Shown one piece after another: positions 1 through 7,970 of a stretch of DNA of 64,000 nucleotides; the first letter of the stretch is position 1, and each line of letters begins with the position of its first letter. The position numbers and the translations under genes are program-made. The notes under the pieces are model-generated. The model was not told the origin of the DNA. It made no database searches and saw nothing but the letters and a program-made list of their open reading frames with translations. The DNA comes from Scrofimicrobium sp. R131. GTDB taxonomy: Bacteria > Actinomycetota > Actinomycetes > Actinomycetales > Actinomycetaceae. Location: assembly GCF_040256745.1 (NCBI RefSeq), contig NZ_CP138335.1:372001-436000 (forward strand), read 5' to 3'.

Positions 1-175
1 CAATCTTGTCGAGTTCGGTCGTGAAGCCTGGCAGTGCGGAGTCGAAGATGTACTCGGAGAAGTCGAGCAGTTCGTTGCCTGCTTCTTGAGTGGAGATGTA
101 GGCGCGCAGTAGAGTGTTCGAGTTGACCTGCTTGCGGGTGGCGATCTGCTGTTCGAGAGCGTCGATGGTGTCCAT
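1..175 (-). CDS. Partial hypothetical protein, mobile-element region (cut by window start)
   Basis: Reading the minus strand from an ATG at 173-175 gives an open frame of 58 residues that runs off the window edge. The peptide begins MDTIDALEQQIATRKQVNSN and is acidic and helical in character. I do not recognise a family. It shares strand and spacing with the phage-like genes that follow, so it probably belongs to the same element. It could equally be the N-terminus of a phage structural or replication accessory protein; nothing visible decides this. Confidence 0.4.
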   Translation of the reverse strand, partial: MDTIDALEQQIATRKQVNSNTLLRAYISTQEAGNELLDFSEYIFDSALPGFTTELDKI

Positions 176-285
176 GTTGTTCTGGCCTTTCAGGGGTTTT
201 CGTGTGTTACATACAGCCATACGTTCCAGGCTTTATCCAGTCATGAACCCTTGCGTTTTCAATGATGTTTAGAGCCTGTCGTCAT

Positions 286-978
286 TCACGCGGCAGACGT
301 AGTTGGTGCGACGATTTGAGCGGGTGGGGTTGCCCAGGCGGCTGATCCTTCAAGGTTTGCAAGCAGGACGCGTCGCGCGGCCTTGTACTGGTCACCGATG
401 AACCCGAGGCGCAGAAGGAAGCACCTCATCGCATACTTGACATTGGTTGCTGCTGGTGGTTTCGGTGAGATGCGGCTCGCGTTCGATGCGGCCTCAATCA
501 TGCACATCAGCAACTGCGTCACAGCCTCTGCCACTGCCCGGGAGGGATGACAGGTGAACCAGGAGAACCGCACGGCGTCGCCCATGAACTCGACTGGTAA
601 CGCCTCGAGGCTAAGGGCTTTGGTGATGAGCACGGTTTTGGAGGCGAGCATGGCCTCGAGGTTGCCGCGTGTGCGCTCATTCCACCCGGTGGTGGGGAAC
701 GCCAGCACAAGTGGTTGTTCCTCGCCGTCTCGGGTAATCTGGTAGCCCGCCTGACTCACGAGCTGTTCGAGCTGCTCGATATCGCTATCACTGATTTCTG
801 CTGGCCAGGTGACCTGCCAGTTCTGGTTGATCCTGACCCCGCCAACCACGTAGTCGAAAGTGGGTGTGCCCTCGTAGGTGGGCGAGACGTCGAGGTGAGC
901 GGCAATCAGCATAGCGAGGTGCTTGCGGGTCTGCTCCCCGGTGGGTGTGACAGTGGTGGCGGGGCGTTCCATATTCAT
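286..978 (-). CDS. Phage/ICE-type conserved hypothetical protein
   Basis: About 230 residues from the ATG at 978, which has AAGGA just upstream; an in-frame TTG at 1056 would add 26 residues with a poorer ribosome site, and a second ATG lies at 972. The C-terminal third contains KYAMRCFLLRLGFIGDQYKAARRVLLANLEGSAAW-like sequence (split here: KYAMRCFLLRLGFIGD then QYKAARRVLLANLEG), a block I associate with conserved hypothetical proteins of phage-like integrative elements in Firmicutes and Actinobacteria. The N-terminal part has an acidic stretch with no motif I can name. Function is unknown. It is collinear with the methylase and primase remnants upstream, so it is likely element-encoded and possibly still intact. 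Confidence 0.55.
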   Translation of the reverse strand: MNMERPATTVTPTGEQTRKHLAMLIAAHLDVSPTYEGTPTFDYVVGGVRINQNWQVTWPAEISDSDIEQLEQLVSQAGYQITRDGEEQPLVLAFPTTGWNERTRGNLEAMLASKTVLITKALSLEALPVEFMGDAVRFSWFTCHPSRAVAEAVTQLLMCMIEAASNASRISPKPPAATNVKYAMRCFLLRLGFIGDQYKAARRVLLANLEGSAAWATPPAQIVAPTTSAA

Positions 979-1109
979 GGTCCTTGGTCTGTGCCCGCAG
1001 GGCGCGGACACTATCTGGGTCATGTACATACACGCTCTACCGCCACCACTTATCAAGTCGCAGCCGCCCTATTCGTCGTGATATTGTGCTCTCGCCCTGA
1101 CTGTTCGGG

Positions 1110-1457
1110 TCACTGGTTCTGATCGACGTGTTTGACCAGTTCGAGATAGCTCAACTCTTCCTCTCCGCGTTTGCAGGTGATGCCAGCGGCGTCTCCGGTG
1201 TGCTCGGCGTAGCGGCGCAGGATCACTGAGGCATACTTTTCGTCGAGTTCCATGCAGTACGCGATACGGTCAGTGGCTTCGCATGCCATGAGCGTCGAGC
1301 CAGATCCTGCGAACGTGTCAAGCACGATGGCGTTGGCTTGCATGGAGTTCTGGATCGGGTACGCGATCAAGTCTAGTGGCTTCGAGGTGGGGTGGTCACT
1401 GTTCTCGCGAGGCTTGTCGAACTGCCAGACCGTGGTTTGCTTACGATCTGCATACCA
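1110..1457 (-). pseudogene. C-terminal fragment of a DNA (adenine/cytosine-N4) methyltransferase
   Basis: In this frame the strand reads WYADRKQTTVWQFDKP, then NSDHPTSKPLDLI, then VLDTFAGSGSTLMACE. These are typical of the C-terminal half of ParB-type and phage DNA methylases of the beta class: the HPT-KP segment followed by motif I (FxGxG) that binds S-adenosylmethionine. The catalytic DPPY/NPPY motif IV and the N-terminal half are absent. Upstream the frame closes with a TGA near 1530, and the sequence beyond about 1457 is instead the tail of a primase in another frame. The fragment therefore results from a deletion that joined two genes and should be non-functional. A downstream TTG at 1370 could initiate a short peptide but would lack catalytic residues. 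Confidence 0.75.
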
Positions 1458-2230
1458 GCGATGTTTGCTGCGACCTTCACCGCGAACCGCCCCGCCGACC
1501 CCCAGATCTGCTCCAACTCAAACGATGGAAGGGGTGGGTCACACAGGTCGGCTTTACGGTCAAGCAACTCCCTGGCTTGGGCGGTCTTGCCGTAGCGGAT
1601 CAGGGCTCGCGCGGCGAACCTCGACCTGGTCGAGTTGCGTGACCCCTCACCAATCGCCTGCGTCGCCTTATCAAACTCGGCGAACAAGTCAGCATCCTGC
1701 TGGGCAGTCAGCCATACGTCGACGGTCTGATCACCGCCGGTGAACGTGGTTTGGGGGTTGGGGCTTCCGAAGATGAAACGGCCTGCATCGAGGGCTTGCC
1801 GGTCGAAGAATTCGAAGCGTGCAGCGAACTGCTTTTTGAGCCCTGCGTACTGCTCAGCGTTCGAGCAGGGTGTGATGGGCAGGTAGACGTGAAACCTCGG
1901 ACGGGCAGACAACACACCCTTGGGCAACATGTGGTTGCAGGTCGTTGCTGTCGCCACCGTGACACCTGGGATGAGGGCTGGCAGGTCTTTAGGGCTGACT
2001 CATTCGTCAGGGTTGTCGGTGTGGTCGTTATCGACATCCATCACCACACAGTCAGAGGTGACGAGGTTCTTGTTCGCCCGGTACCCACCCGAATACCCAG
2101 CGGCAACGTGATCCCACACCGCCGCTGCCTCCAGGTCAGGCGCAGTGGTGATGACTGCGCTGTTCGGATAGTAGTTATTGTTCTGCTGACCTTGAACAGT
2201 GGCGCAAAACAGGGTCATCTGGGTGCGCAC
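1455..2230 (-). pseudogene. Phage-type DNA primase/replication protein, broken by a stop and truncated
   Basis: Two stretches in one reading frame make one gene. The first (2230 down to 2003) contains DCVVMDVDNDHTDNPDE, resembling the metal-binding acidic segment of phage/plasmid primases. The second contains NHMLPKG, ARPRFHVYLPI, LDAGRFIFGSP and later CDPPLPSFELEQIWGSAGRF, also typical of these proteins. Between them a single TGA (2000-2002) replaces what is normally a tryptophan codon (NPDE-stop-VSPKDL). The 3' end is lost: past about 1470 the sequence switches to a methylase tail in another frame. The gene starts 16 bp inside the end of the DUF4406 gene, typical of a phage early operon. 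The helicase part of the primase is missing. Dead gene with good confidence; exact family less sure. Confidence 0.75.
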
Positions 2231-2658
2231 GAGCGTGCCTCCTCAAAATTGGTAGTGAAGTACTTGACCGGCAGCCCCAGCGGGCGCGCCCACTGGAGTT
2301 CTTGGCGCATCCCTGCACTGAGGTTCCCGGCGTACACCCAGACCGCTTCACAGTGAGCGAGCAGGATCCGGTTGAAGAACATCGCCAACTCCCGCTCGCC
2401 GGGGTTGCGGTCGTTCATGAACTGCGGGAATAGCAGGTGCGGGGCGAACGGGATCTTCCGCCGAGCAACCGCGACCCGGCAGAACTCACGCGCCACCGCC
2501 ACGTTCCCTTCGACATCACCGGAGTAAGGCGAGCAGATATGCACCAGTGGCCGGTATCCGAAGGTCTTACGCTGTGCCCGCTTCAACGCCTCAAACGCCG
2601 TCAGATTCAGATAGCCTTCAGCGTTTCGACGTGGGTCGCTCTCACGCGCGGCGCTCAC
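2215..2658 (-). CDS. DUF4406 (nucleoside deoxyribosyltransferase-like) phage protein
   Basis: 147 residues from a GTG start that overlaps the TGA of the antirepressor gene (GTGA arrangement), which implies translational coupling. The core reads HICSPYSGDVEGNVAVAREF, then IPFAPHLLFPQF, then CEAVWVYAGNLSAGM. These are the hallmark blocks of DUF4406, a Rossmann-like fold related to nucleoside 2-deoxyribosyltransferases and found widely in phages and integrative elements. Its substrate in phages is not established. The family blocks are complete, so the protein may be intact although its neighbours downstream have decayed. Confidence 0.8.
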   Translation of the reverse strand: MSAARESDPRRNAEGYLNLTAFEALKRAQRKTFGYRPLVHICSPYSGDVEGNVAVAREFCRVAVARRKIPFAPHLLFPQFMNDRNPGERELAMFFNRILLAHCEAVWVYAGNLSAGMRQELQWARPLGLPVKYFTTNFEEARSCAPR

Positions 2659-3410
2659 GCGTCACCACCTTGCACGATCACCGGCAACACGCCCTGCGCT
2701 TTGAGGAGGTCGTAAATGAACAGGCGGCCCTTCTGTGTCCAGTACATGTGGGTGCGGGTCTTACCCTCGTCGTACTCGTGAGTCTTTGACTGCGTGTAGC
2801 CCTGCTGGGCGAGCTTTGCATACAAGAACCAGCGCCCCGACTGCTTGAACTGCACACCAGCTGCGTGCAACACCTGGTTGAGGCGTTTCGTCGACAGCCC
2901 GTAATCTTTCGCGATCTCCGTCGTAGTCAACAGCGACGACGACTTCAGCACCACGTCGTAGTACGAGATCTTTGGCGCAGCCTCGAGCAGAGCCTGCTCA
3001 GCAGCGAGACGAGCCAGCCGCTCAGCCCGCAGGGCACGGATCGCTTCTTCGAGGAACTCATAGTTCTGCAACAACTCGTCGATGGCATAGATGCCGTGGC
3101 GACGAATCGACGGCAGCACCTCATCGAACACCCACGACTCGAAACGCTCAGCTGCTGGGAGTATCGATGATGAGATCAGCCGGTACAGGTCACCCTCGGT
3201 GATGAAACGGAACTGCTGTACTCCGCCAGGGGTCTCAAGGGGGTGGTATTTTGCCACCCCCTTGCAGTGCAGCTTGAGCGCATTGGTCGGGTCTTTGTAA
3301 CCGAGCGCGGTGGTGACGTCCTTGCCGCAAAACAACACATGCCCTTCGTCGTTGACGGTGCGGATCATGCCGAAATCGTGGTTGTCGAACACCTGGACTG
3401 TTGTAGCCAT
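2655..3410 (-). CDS. Phage antirepressor (BRO-N domain plus KilAC C-terminal domain)
   Basis: 251 residues starting at the ATG at 3410, preceded by GGAAGGAG at good spacing; an upstream in-frame start at 3434 lacks such a site. Residues about 5-105 form a BRO-N/Bro family domain (HDFGMIRTVNDEGHVLFCGK, then DVTTALGY, then SWVFDEVLPSIRRHG). Residues about 145-245 resemble the KilAC/ANT domain with a winged-helix-like part (TTTEIAKDYGLSTKRLNQVL). Such proteins bind or displace phage repressors and switch lysogeny or conjugative states. It is the first gene of the leftward operon. No cI-like repressor is visible, consistent with a partly deleted element. Confidence 0.85.
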   Translation of the reverse strand: MATTVQVFDNHDFGMIRTVNDEGHVLFCGKDVTTALGYKDPTNALKLHCKGVAKYHPLETPGGVQQFRFITEGDLYRLISSSILPAAERFESWVFDEVLPSIRRHGIYAIDELLQNYEFLEEAIRALRAERLARLAAEQALLEAAPKISYYDVVLKSSSLLTTTEIAKDYGLSTKRLNQVLHAAGVQFKQSGRWFLYAKLAQQGYTQSKTHEYDEGKTRTHMYWTQKGRLFIYDLLKAQGVLPVIVQGGDA

Positions 3411-3705
3411 GACTGGCTCCTTCCAGAGAGCCAAAGTCAGTGACGCCGGATTGCGTGGAAAGCTCTCTGAGGGAAGACCAGGAAGACGAGAGAAGTTAAC
3501 CTCCGGTGTGCTGGACTTCCTCGAGCACCGATTCTTAGTACGCGCCGCCGCGTATTGGGACGGGAGTATTCAGTGCTGGCAGAATAGATGTGTGCACAGG
3601 AGCTGGAAGCCCTTGCCTCCTTGCGTAGAGATCTGATCGCGTCATTCGCAGTGCCGCGAACGTGCGGCTCGCCCCCGACCGTACGTGTAGTGGAAGTGAG
3701 TGCAG
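3411..3705. promoter_or_regulatory. Divergent intergenic region, antirepressor versus DUF262 gene
   Basis: About 295 bp between two divergent starts. It should hold both promoters. I see an A/T-rich stretch around 3580-3592 (CAGAATAGATG) that could be part of a -10 region, but no convincing paired -35/-10 and no clear operator palindrome. An overlapping short frame from 3588 (beginning MCAQELEALASLRRDL) could be a gene remnant but has no supporting evidence. Confidence 0.35.
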
Positions 3706-5373
3706 ATGGCAAAGAGCGAACAGAAGGTCAGAGACCTCGTAGCCAAGATCCGCAACGGCGAGTTGATGCTGCCCGAGATGCAGCGCGGGTACGTATGGAA
3801 GTCAACCGACGTCCGCAATCTGTTTGACTCTCTGTATCGCGGCTATCCGTCAGGCGTGATTCTGGCCTGGGAGACTGATGAGCCGGTCGAGACTCGTGAT
3901 TTCGCGGTGGGGGCGACCGCAGCCCTAATCAGACCGCTACTGTTGCTCGATGGTCAACAGAGGCTCACATCTTTAGCTGCTGTGATGAATGGTGAGGGCG
4001 TTCAGGTCAGAGATCGCACGCGCGAAATCTCTCTGCTTTTCAACTTGGAGCACCCCGATAAGTTGCCGTTTACCTCAACCGAAGAGTCGGATGACGCCGA
4101 AAATGCGCAGTCGGAAGGAGACCGGCTAGCTGAGAGCACAACCCGCCTCGCATTCGTGGTGAAGACCAACCGTCTAGCATCTCAACCGCAGTGGGTTGAG
4201 GTCTCGGACATTTTCAAGTTGGGCGACGGCACGATCCTCAAAGCCGCCGGTATCACAGACCTTGAAGATCCCCGTTATGAGAAGTACCAACAGCGTCTGC
4301 AAAAAGTTCGCGCAATTGGTGACTACATCTATCGCATGGACATTCTTGAACGCACTATGTCTTACGAAGAAGTCACAGAGATTTTCGTTCGTGTGAACTC
4401 GCTGGGTGTGACGCTGCGTTCTTCTGACTTAGCGCTTGCGCAGATCACAGCGAAATGGCGTGGATCATTGCAGACCTTCTCAGAGTATCAAGACACCGTC
4501 GTAGCGGCAGGGTTCACCATCGACTTGAGTGCCTTGCTCCGTACTCTCGTCGCGTTGATCACTGGGCAAGCAAAGTTCTCTACGGTCAATTCACTGACGG
4601 TTGAGCAGCTGCAGGCGGGGTGGAAGCGAACTGAGAAGGCTTTCGATTTCGCAGTGAACTTCCTCAAATCGAACCTCCACATCGACTCATTGAGCTTGCT
4701 CAGCTCTCCCTACTTGCTGACCACTCTCGCGTACTGGGCTGATCACAATGACTACAAGATCAACTCGGAGGACGCTGAGACGTTTCGACGCTGGTTCCTC
4801 AACGCTAATGCGAAGGCGCGCTATGCCGGGTCTGCCGAGACAAAGCTCAATCAAGATCTAGCGGAGATACGGCGCGGTGGCGGTGGCGAGGAGTTACTCG
4901 AACGTCTCAGCAACGACGTGGGTCGTCTCTACTTCACTGCGTCCGAACTGCGCGGAAGAAACACCAGTAGTGGTGCGTTCAAGACTTTGTTCATGGCTCT
5001 GCGGTATGACGGTGCGAAGGACTGGGCTTCAGATCTGATCGTCGCACCCACCCACAAGGGGAAAGCCTCGAAGATCGAGTACCACCATATCTTCCCGAAG
5101 GCCTACCTGGAGAAAGTCCGTACCGATCTCGATAGGCAACAGATCAACCAGATCGGCAACATGGCGTTCATCGGTGCAGGCACAAATAAGAAAATCTCGG
5201 CAAGCGCTCCGAGCGAATACCGCGACCAGTTTTCCGCGCATCACTTCGATGCTCAGCTAATTGATTTCTCGGACGGAAAAGATCGGCCAGACAACTACGA
5301 GGCATTCATTGACCGGCGGCTCGAACTCATCGCAGAGCGAATCAACACGTACCTGGGCGTGGAAGCAAACTAG
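3706..5373 (+). CDS. DUF262/DUF1524 (GmrSD-like) restriction-type nuclease
   Basis: 555 residues from the ATG at 3706 (GGAAGTGAG upstream; a GTG two codons earlier is possible). Near residues 82-89 the DUF262 signature DGQQRLTS is present, which in this family belongs to an NTP-binding, ParB-related fold. Near residue 460 it has IEYHHIFPKAYL followed by INQIGNMAF, the His-containing core of a DUF1524/HNH nuclease. This domain order is that of single-chain GmrSD-like type IV restriction enzymes, known to cut DNA with modified cytosines in E. coli. It lies on the opposite strand to the surrounding phage remnants and its TAG overlaps the stop of the polymerase remnant. Its codon use is less GC-rich than the chromosome. 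Likely cargo defence gene; target unknown. Confidence 0.8.
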   Translation: MAKSEQKVRDLVAKIRNGELMLPEMQRGYVWKSTDVRNLFDSLYRGYPSGVILAWETDEPVETRDFAVGATAALIRPLLLLDGQQRLTSLAAVMNGEGVQVRDRTREISLLFNLEHPDKLPFTSTEESDDAENAQSEGDRLAESTTRLAFVVKTNRLASQPQWVEVSDIFKLGDGTILKAAGITDLEDPRYEKYQQRLQKVRAIGDYIYRMDILERTMSYEEVTEIFVRVNSLGVTLRSSDLALAQITAKWRGSLQTFSEYQDTVVAAGFTIDLSALLRTLVALITGQAKFSTVNSLTVEQLQAGWKRTEKAFDFAVNFLKSNLHIDSLSLLSSPYLLTTLAYWADHNDYKINSEDAETFRRWFLNANAKARYAGSAETKLNQDLAEIRRGGGGEELLERLSNDVGRLYFTASELRGRNTSSGAFKTLFMALRYDGAKDWASDLIVAPTHKGKASKIEYHHIFPKAYLEKVRTDLDRQQINQIGNMAFIGAGTNKKISASAPSEYRDQFSAHHFDAQLIDFSDGKDRPDNYEAFIDRRLELIAERINTYLGVEAN

Positions 5374-5587
5374 TTCTCCATATAGAACACACACTCGTAG
5401 CCATCAGCGTCGAGCGGTAGACCTCGCGCCCAGGCTGGTGGTGTCGCCATGAGTGTGCACACTGATTCGACGGTGGTAGCTGAGTTGTAGGGTTCATCGA
5501 TGACTGCTCTGCGCACCATGAAATCAAGCGCGGCGCCGTACTGCCGATCTGGGCAGCTGTGGGTGACGAGGCCGTTGCGTCCCCCAA
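5370..5587 (-). pseudogene. C-terminal remnant of a phage family A DNA polymerase
   Basis: A 70-codon open frame bounded upstream by TAG ends with AVIDEPYNSATTVESVCTLM, then ATPPAWARGLPLDADGYECV and FYMEN. The sequence matches the extreme C-terminus of phage-type DNA polymerase I proteins, where an HDE-VIDEP block is followed by (L)M-TPPWA-GLPL-ADGYE-DFY. Here the block reads MVRRAVIDEP, so the catalytic HDE is not preserved. Everything upstream of the palm tail is missing, and chromosomal genes begin at 5594, so this is probably one edge of the element. Its stop codon (minus strand, 5370-5372) interleaves with the DUF262 stop. Identification rests on the terminal motif only. Confidence 0.65.
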
Positions 5588-5593
5588 CCCACC

Positions 5594-6517
5594 CTACCTA
5601 TCACTCAGGATCCGCGGAATCCCCTCCCGGTACTGGGTGACCGCAAAATCGGGGAATGCCGCCTGGAACTTGGCCGACTCGAACACGTTGTCTTGGCGGT
5701 AGCGGGGGAGCAGTTCCTCGGACTCGCGCACCGATTTGTTCAGCATGCCACCGATTCGAAACGCCCACTCGGGCACAGTCGTAAACGGGATCTTTTTCCC
5801 CACGACCTCGGACGCGACCTTGATCATCTGGTCGTAGGTCAGCAGGTTTGGGTCCACCGGCAGGTGCCAGGTCTGCCCGTAGGCGCTGGCGGTGTTCCCA
5901 ATCAGCGCCAGCGCTCGACTGGCGTCCGGCGTCCAGATCAGCGAGCGGCGGGTGTGGGCGCTCACCGGAACCAGCGGCCGCTGTCCGCGTTTGATCCGCT
6001 GGAAGATCGCGGTGTTGGTCAGGCTCTGGGTCTTGCCGGGGCCGTAGAACTCCGGGGCGCGGCCGATCACAGCTTCGATCGTGCCGGCCTCGATCTGGTC
6101 CAACAGTTGCTGCGCAGCCTGGGCGCGAACGGTGGCCTTGCGTCCCACCGGCGCGAAGGCAGTCTCCTCGGTCTGCGGGGTGGAATCCCTCGGATACATA
6201 TAGGTGTTGTCAAAGAACACCAGCTTGCTGCCGTGCTGCTGGCAGGCGGCGATGGTGTTGCGCATCATCGTCGGGAACCGCTGTTCCCACAGGTCAGAAT
6301 CTAGCGGCAGTCCGACCGTCAGGTAGACGACCTCGCTGCCTCGCACCGCCTGCTCGGTGGCCGCGGCGTCCATCAGGTCGGCCGACATCAGCTGATCGCT
6401 GTCGTTGATCCGGTGGGGGTTTCGGCTCACCAGCCGAATGTCCTGGGTGTAGTTGCGGTGCAACTCTCGGGTGAGTTCCTCGGCAATTTGCCCGCCTGCT
6501 CCAAGGATGGTCTGCAT
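5594..6517 (-). CDS. NAD(P)-dependent epimerase/dehydratase (SDR, NmrA-like)
   Basis: 307 residues from the ATG at 6517, with GAGGAG upstream; longer in-frame extensions toward 6658 run into the upstream gene and look non-coding. It opens with TILGAGGQIAEELTREL, a Rossmann GxGGxI nucleotide-binding motif, and continues with SEVVYLTVGLP and FFDNTYMYP. The YxxxK catalytic pair of classical epimerases is not obvious, so it is closer to atypical or extended SDR proteins used as NAD(P)-sensing or reductase enzymes. It lies 55 bp downstream of the DJ-1 gene on the same strand, so the two are probably co-transcribed. Substrate unknown. Confidence 0.8.
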   Translation of the reverse strand: MQTILGAGGQIAEELTRELHRNYTQDIRLVSRNPHRINDSDQLMSADLMDAAATEQAVRGSEVVYLTVGLPLDSDLWEQRFPTMMRNTIAACQQHGSKLVFFDNTYMYPRDSTPQTEETAFAPVGRKATVRAQAAQQLLDQIEAGTIEAVIGRAPEFYGPGKTQSLTNTAIFQRIKRGQRPLVPVSAHTRRSLIWTPDASRALALIGNTASAYGQTWHLPVDPNLLTYDQMIKVASEVVGKKIPFTTVPEWAFRIGGMLNKSVRESEELLPRYRQDNVFESAKFQAAFPDFAVTQYREGIPRILSDR

Positions 6518-6572
6518 GGGGTAGCTCCTCTTCGTTCGCCTGGCCGGTTGCCCAGCCGTCATACTTGGCCGC

Positions 6573-7268
6573 TCAGTTTTGCTGCAATAGCTCGGCCACT
6601 TTGGTGGCGGTGGCGTGGGCGGAGCCGGGGTTCTGCCCGGTGACCAGCCGGCCGTCAATTACCGTGTATGAGATGAACGGCAGCAGGGCCTTCGAGTAGT
6701 GGGCGCCTCGTTCCTGGATTCGCTCCTCAATGTTGTAGGGCACCAGCCGGTTGACCCGGGCCAGCACCTCCTCGCGCCAGGAGAACCCGGTCAGGTTTCG
6801 ACCCGCCACCAAGTAGCTGCCATCGGACAGGGTGGTGTTCACCAGCCCGCAGTAGCCGTGGCAAACGGAGCTGACGACCCCGCCTCGTTCAAAGATTTCG
6901 CGGGTGATCCGCTGCAGGCCGGCGCTGTCTGGGAAGTCGAACATGACCGCGTGCCCACCGGTGAAGAAGATTGCGTCGTAGTCAGCGCTGTCGATCTGCT
7001 CCGGACTGGCGGTGTGCTCCAACAGGGCCATTCGGGCCGGATCCTGGTGCCACGCTTGGGCTGAGCGGTCGTAGTTGGGCCGCTTCAGGGAGCGCGGCTC
7101 CAGCGGACTGTGGCCCCCGGCCGGGCTGACAATGGTCTGCTCGAACCCGCGATCGGCAAAAATGTCGTATGCGTGGGTTAGCTCAGACAGCCACAACCCG
7201 GTCGGGTGCGACGGGTCGACCTGGTAGTGATCGACGTTAGTGACGACCAGCAGGACGCGTTTGCTCAT
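6573..7268 (-). CDS. DJ-1/PfpI superfamily protein (Hsp31-like, glutamine amidotransferase-like fold)
   Basis: 231 residues from the ATG at 7268, with GGAGG eight bases upstream. It has FFTGGHAVMFDFPDS near residue 101 and the nucleophile elbow VVSSVCHGYCG with the reactive Cys at about 136 followed by His. This is typical of Hsp31/DJ-1 proteins, which act as glyoxalase III-type deglycase or chaperone enzymes under carbonyl stress. An Asp/Glu partner is likely in the early strand (E29 or D34 region). It is the first gene of a two-gene operon with the NAD-dependent epimerase, a combination that suggests reactive-carbonyl detoxification; that is an inference. No regulator gene is adjacent. Confidence 0.85.
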   Translation of the reverse strand: MSKRVLLVVTNVDHYQVDPSHPTGLWLSELTHAYDIFADRGFEQTIVSPAGGHSPLEPRSLKRPNYDRSAQAWHQDPARMALLEHTASPEQIDSADYDAIFFTGGHAVMFDFPDSAGLQRITREIFERGGVVSSVCHGYCGLVNTTLSDGSYLVAGRNLTGFSWREEVLARVNRLVPYNIEERIQERGAHYSKALLPFISYTVIDGRLVTGQNPGSAHATATKVAELLQQN

Positions 7269-7329
7269 CGGGAACCTCCAACAGCCGTGGGCGAGGTGGA
7301 GGCTGGTTCTGGAGCCGGGCCCCACCTAG

Positions 7330-7464
7330 TGCCGTTATGTTTGCACTGCTTACATTAGCATGGGTGAGGGAACCGCGAGAGGTGACTCCGCCTCGTCCAA
7401 AGCCGCGACCGGGGACGAGGCGTCCATCCCTTAGTTGGGAAGCTGCCGCTAATTGGGGGTTGGG
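7330..7464. promoter_or_regulatory. Intergenic: DJ-1 promoter region and an inverted repeat
   Basis: Contains the leftward promoter for the DJ-1 gene, with an A/T-rich segment around 7336-7362 (minus strand CATAAC as a possible -10). Further right, CCTCGTCC (7391-7398) and GGACGAGG (7413-7420) form a strong hairpin downstream of the membrane-protein gene on the minus strand. No T-run follows, so it is at most a weak terminator. Confidence 0.35.
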
Positions 7465-7851
7465 TTACGGGCGCCGCTCCTGCCAGCGTCGGAACTGCCC
7501 CCAGGCCCAGCTCAGACCCACCGGAACCAGCGACAGCAGCAGGTAGCCCACCAGATACACCAGCGCGGAAGAGTTGAACGCCAGGTAGGCCGAGGCGACA
7601 AAGGCCAGACTGTAACCCACCGTGGTCACCCAGACGAGGCGGCGAACGCGGGTCCAGGTGTGCCAAACTCCGACCAGAAACACGATCGGGTTCAGGAGCA
7701 ACAACTGCAGGAACCCGAGGGCCATCCCCGCCTCGCCCACCTGAGCCAGGTTCATCACCAGCCAGGGGAGAACCAGGATCAGGCCAACCCCAACACCGAG
7801 CGTCCACCAAAGAACTGCGGGCCAGGTCGGGCCAAGTTTCGGAGCGGTCAT
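7465..7851 (-). CDS. Small integral membrane protein, unknown function
   Basis: 128 residues with four hydrophobic segments (about 13-35, 43-62, 74-92, 95-113) separated by short loops, ending in a basic tail (WGQFRRWQERRP). Starts at the ATG at 7851. I recognise no family. It lies between the TRAP operon terminator and the DJ-1 operon, on the same strand as both but separated from each by non-coding sequence, so it is probably a single-gene unit. Compact size and Trp-rich membrane edges are consistent with a small actinobacterial membrane protein of unassigned role. Confidence 0.6.
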   Translation of the reverse strand: MTAPKLGPTWPAVLWWTLGVGVGLILVLPWLVMNLAQVGEAGMALGFLQLLLLNPIVFLVGVWHTWTRVRRLVWVTTVGYSLAFVASAYLAFNSSALVYLVGYLLLSLVPVGLSWAWGQFRRWQERRP

Positions 7852-7906
7852 GGCCTCAGCCTACGGGATGGCCGCCTCGCCTGGGAGAGAACGCGGTGCG
7901 CGGGGC

Positions 7907-7946
7907 AAAACCAAATCCCGACCCCCACCAGGTGGGAGCCGGGACT
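7907..7946 (-). terminator. Rho-independent terminator of the TRAP operon
   Basis: Read on the minus strand, TCCCGGCTCCCACC pairs with GGTGGGGGTCGGGA around a short loop and is followed by TTTGGTTTTG. It lies directly downstream of the DctM-type gene, whose stop is at 7971. Confidence 0.7.
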
Positions 7947-7970
7947 CGGCGCACTGCCGTGGGGGCAGGG

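Noticed and set aside
3588-3827. Small frame starting MCAQELEALASLRRDL upstream of the DUF262 gene
   Set aside because: Overlaps the DUF262 start in another frame, no ribosome site and no recognisable domain.
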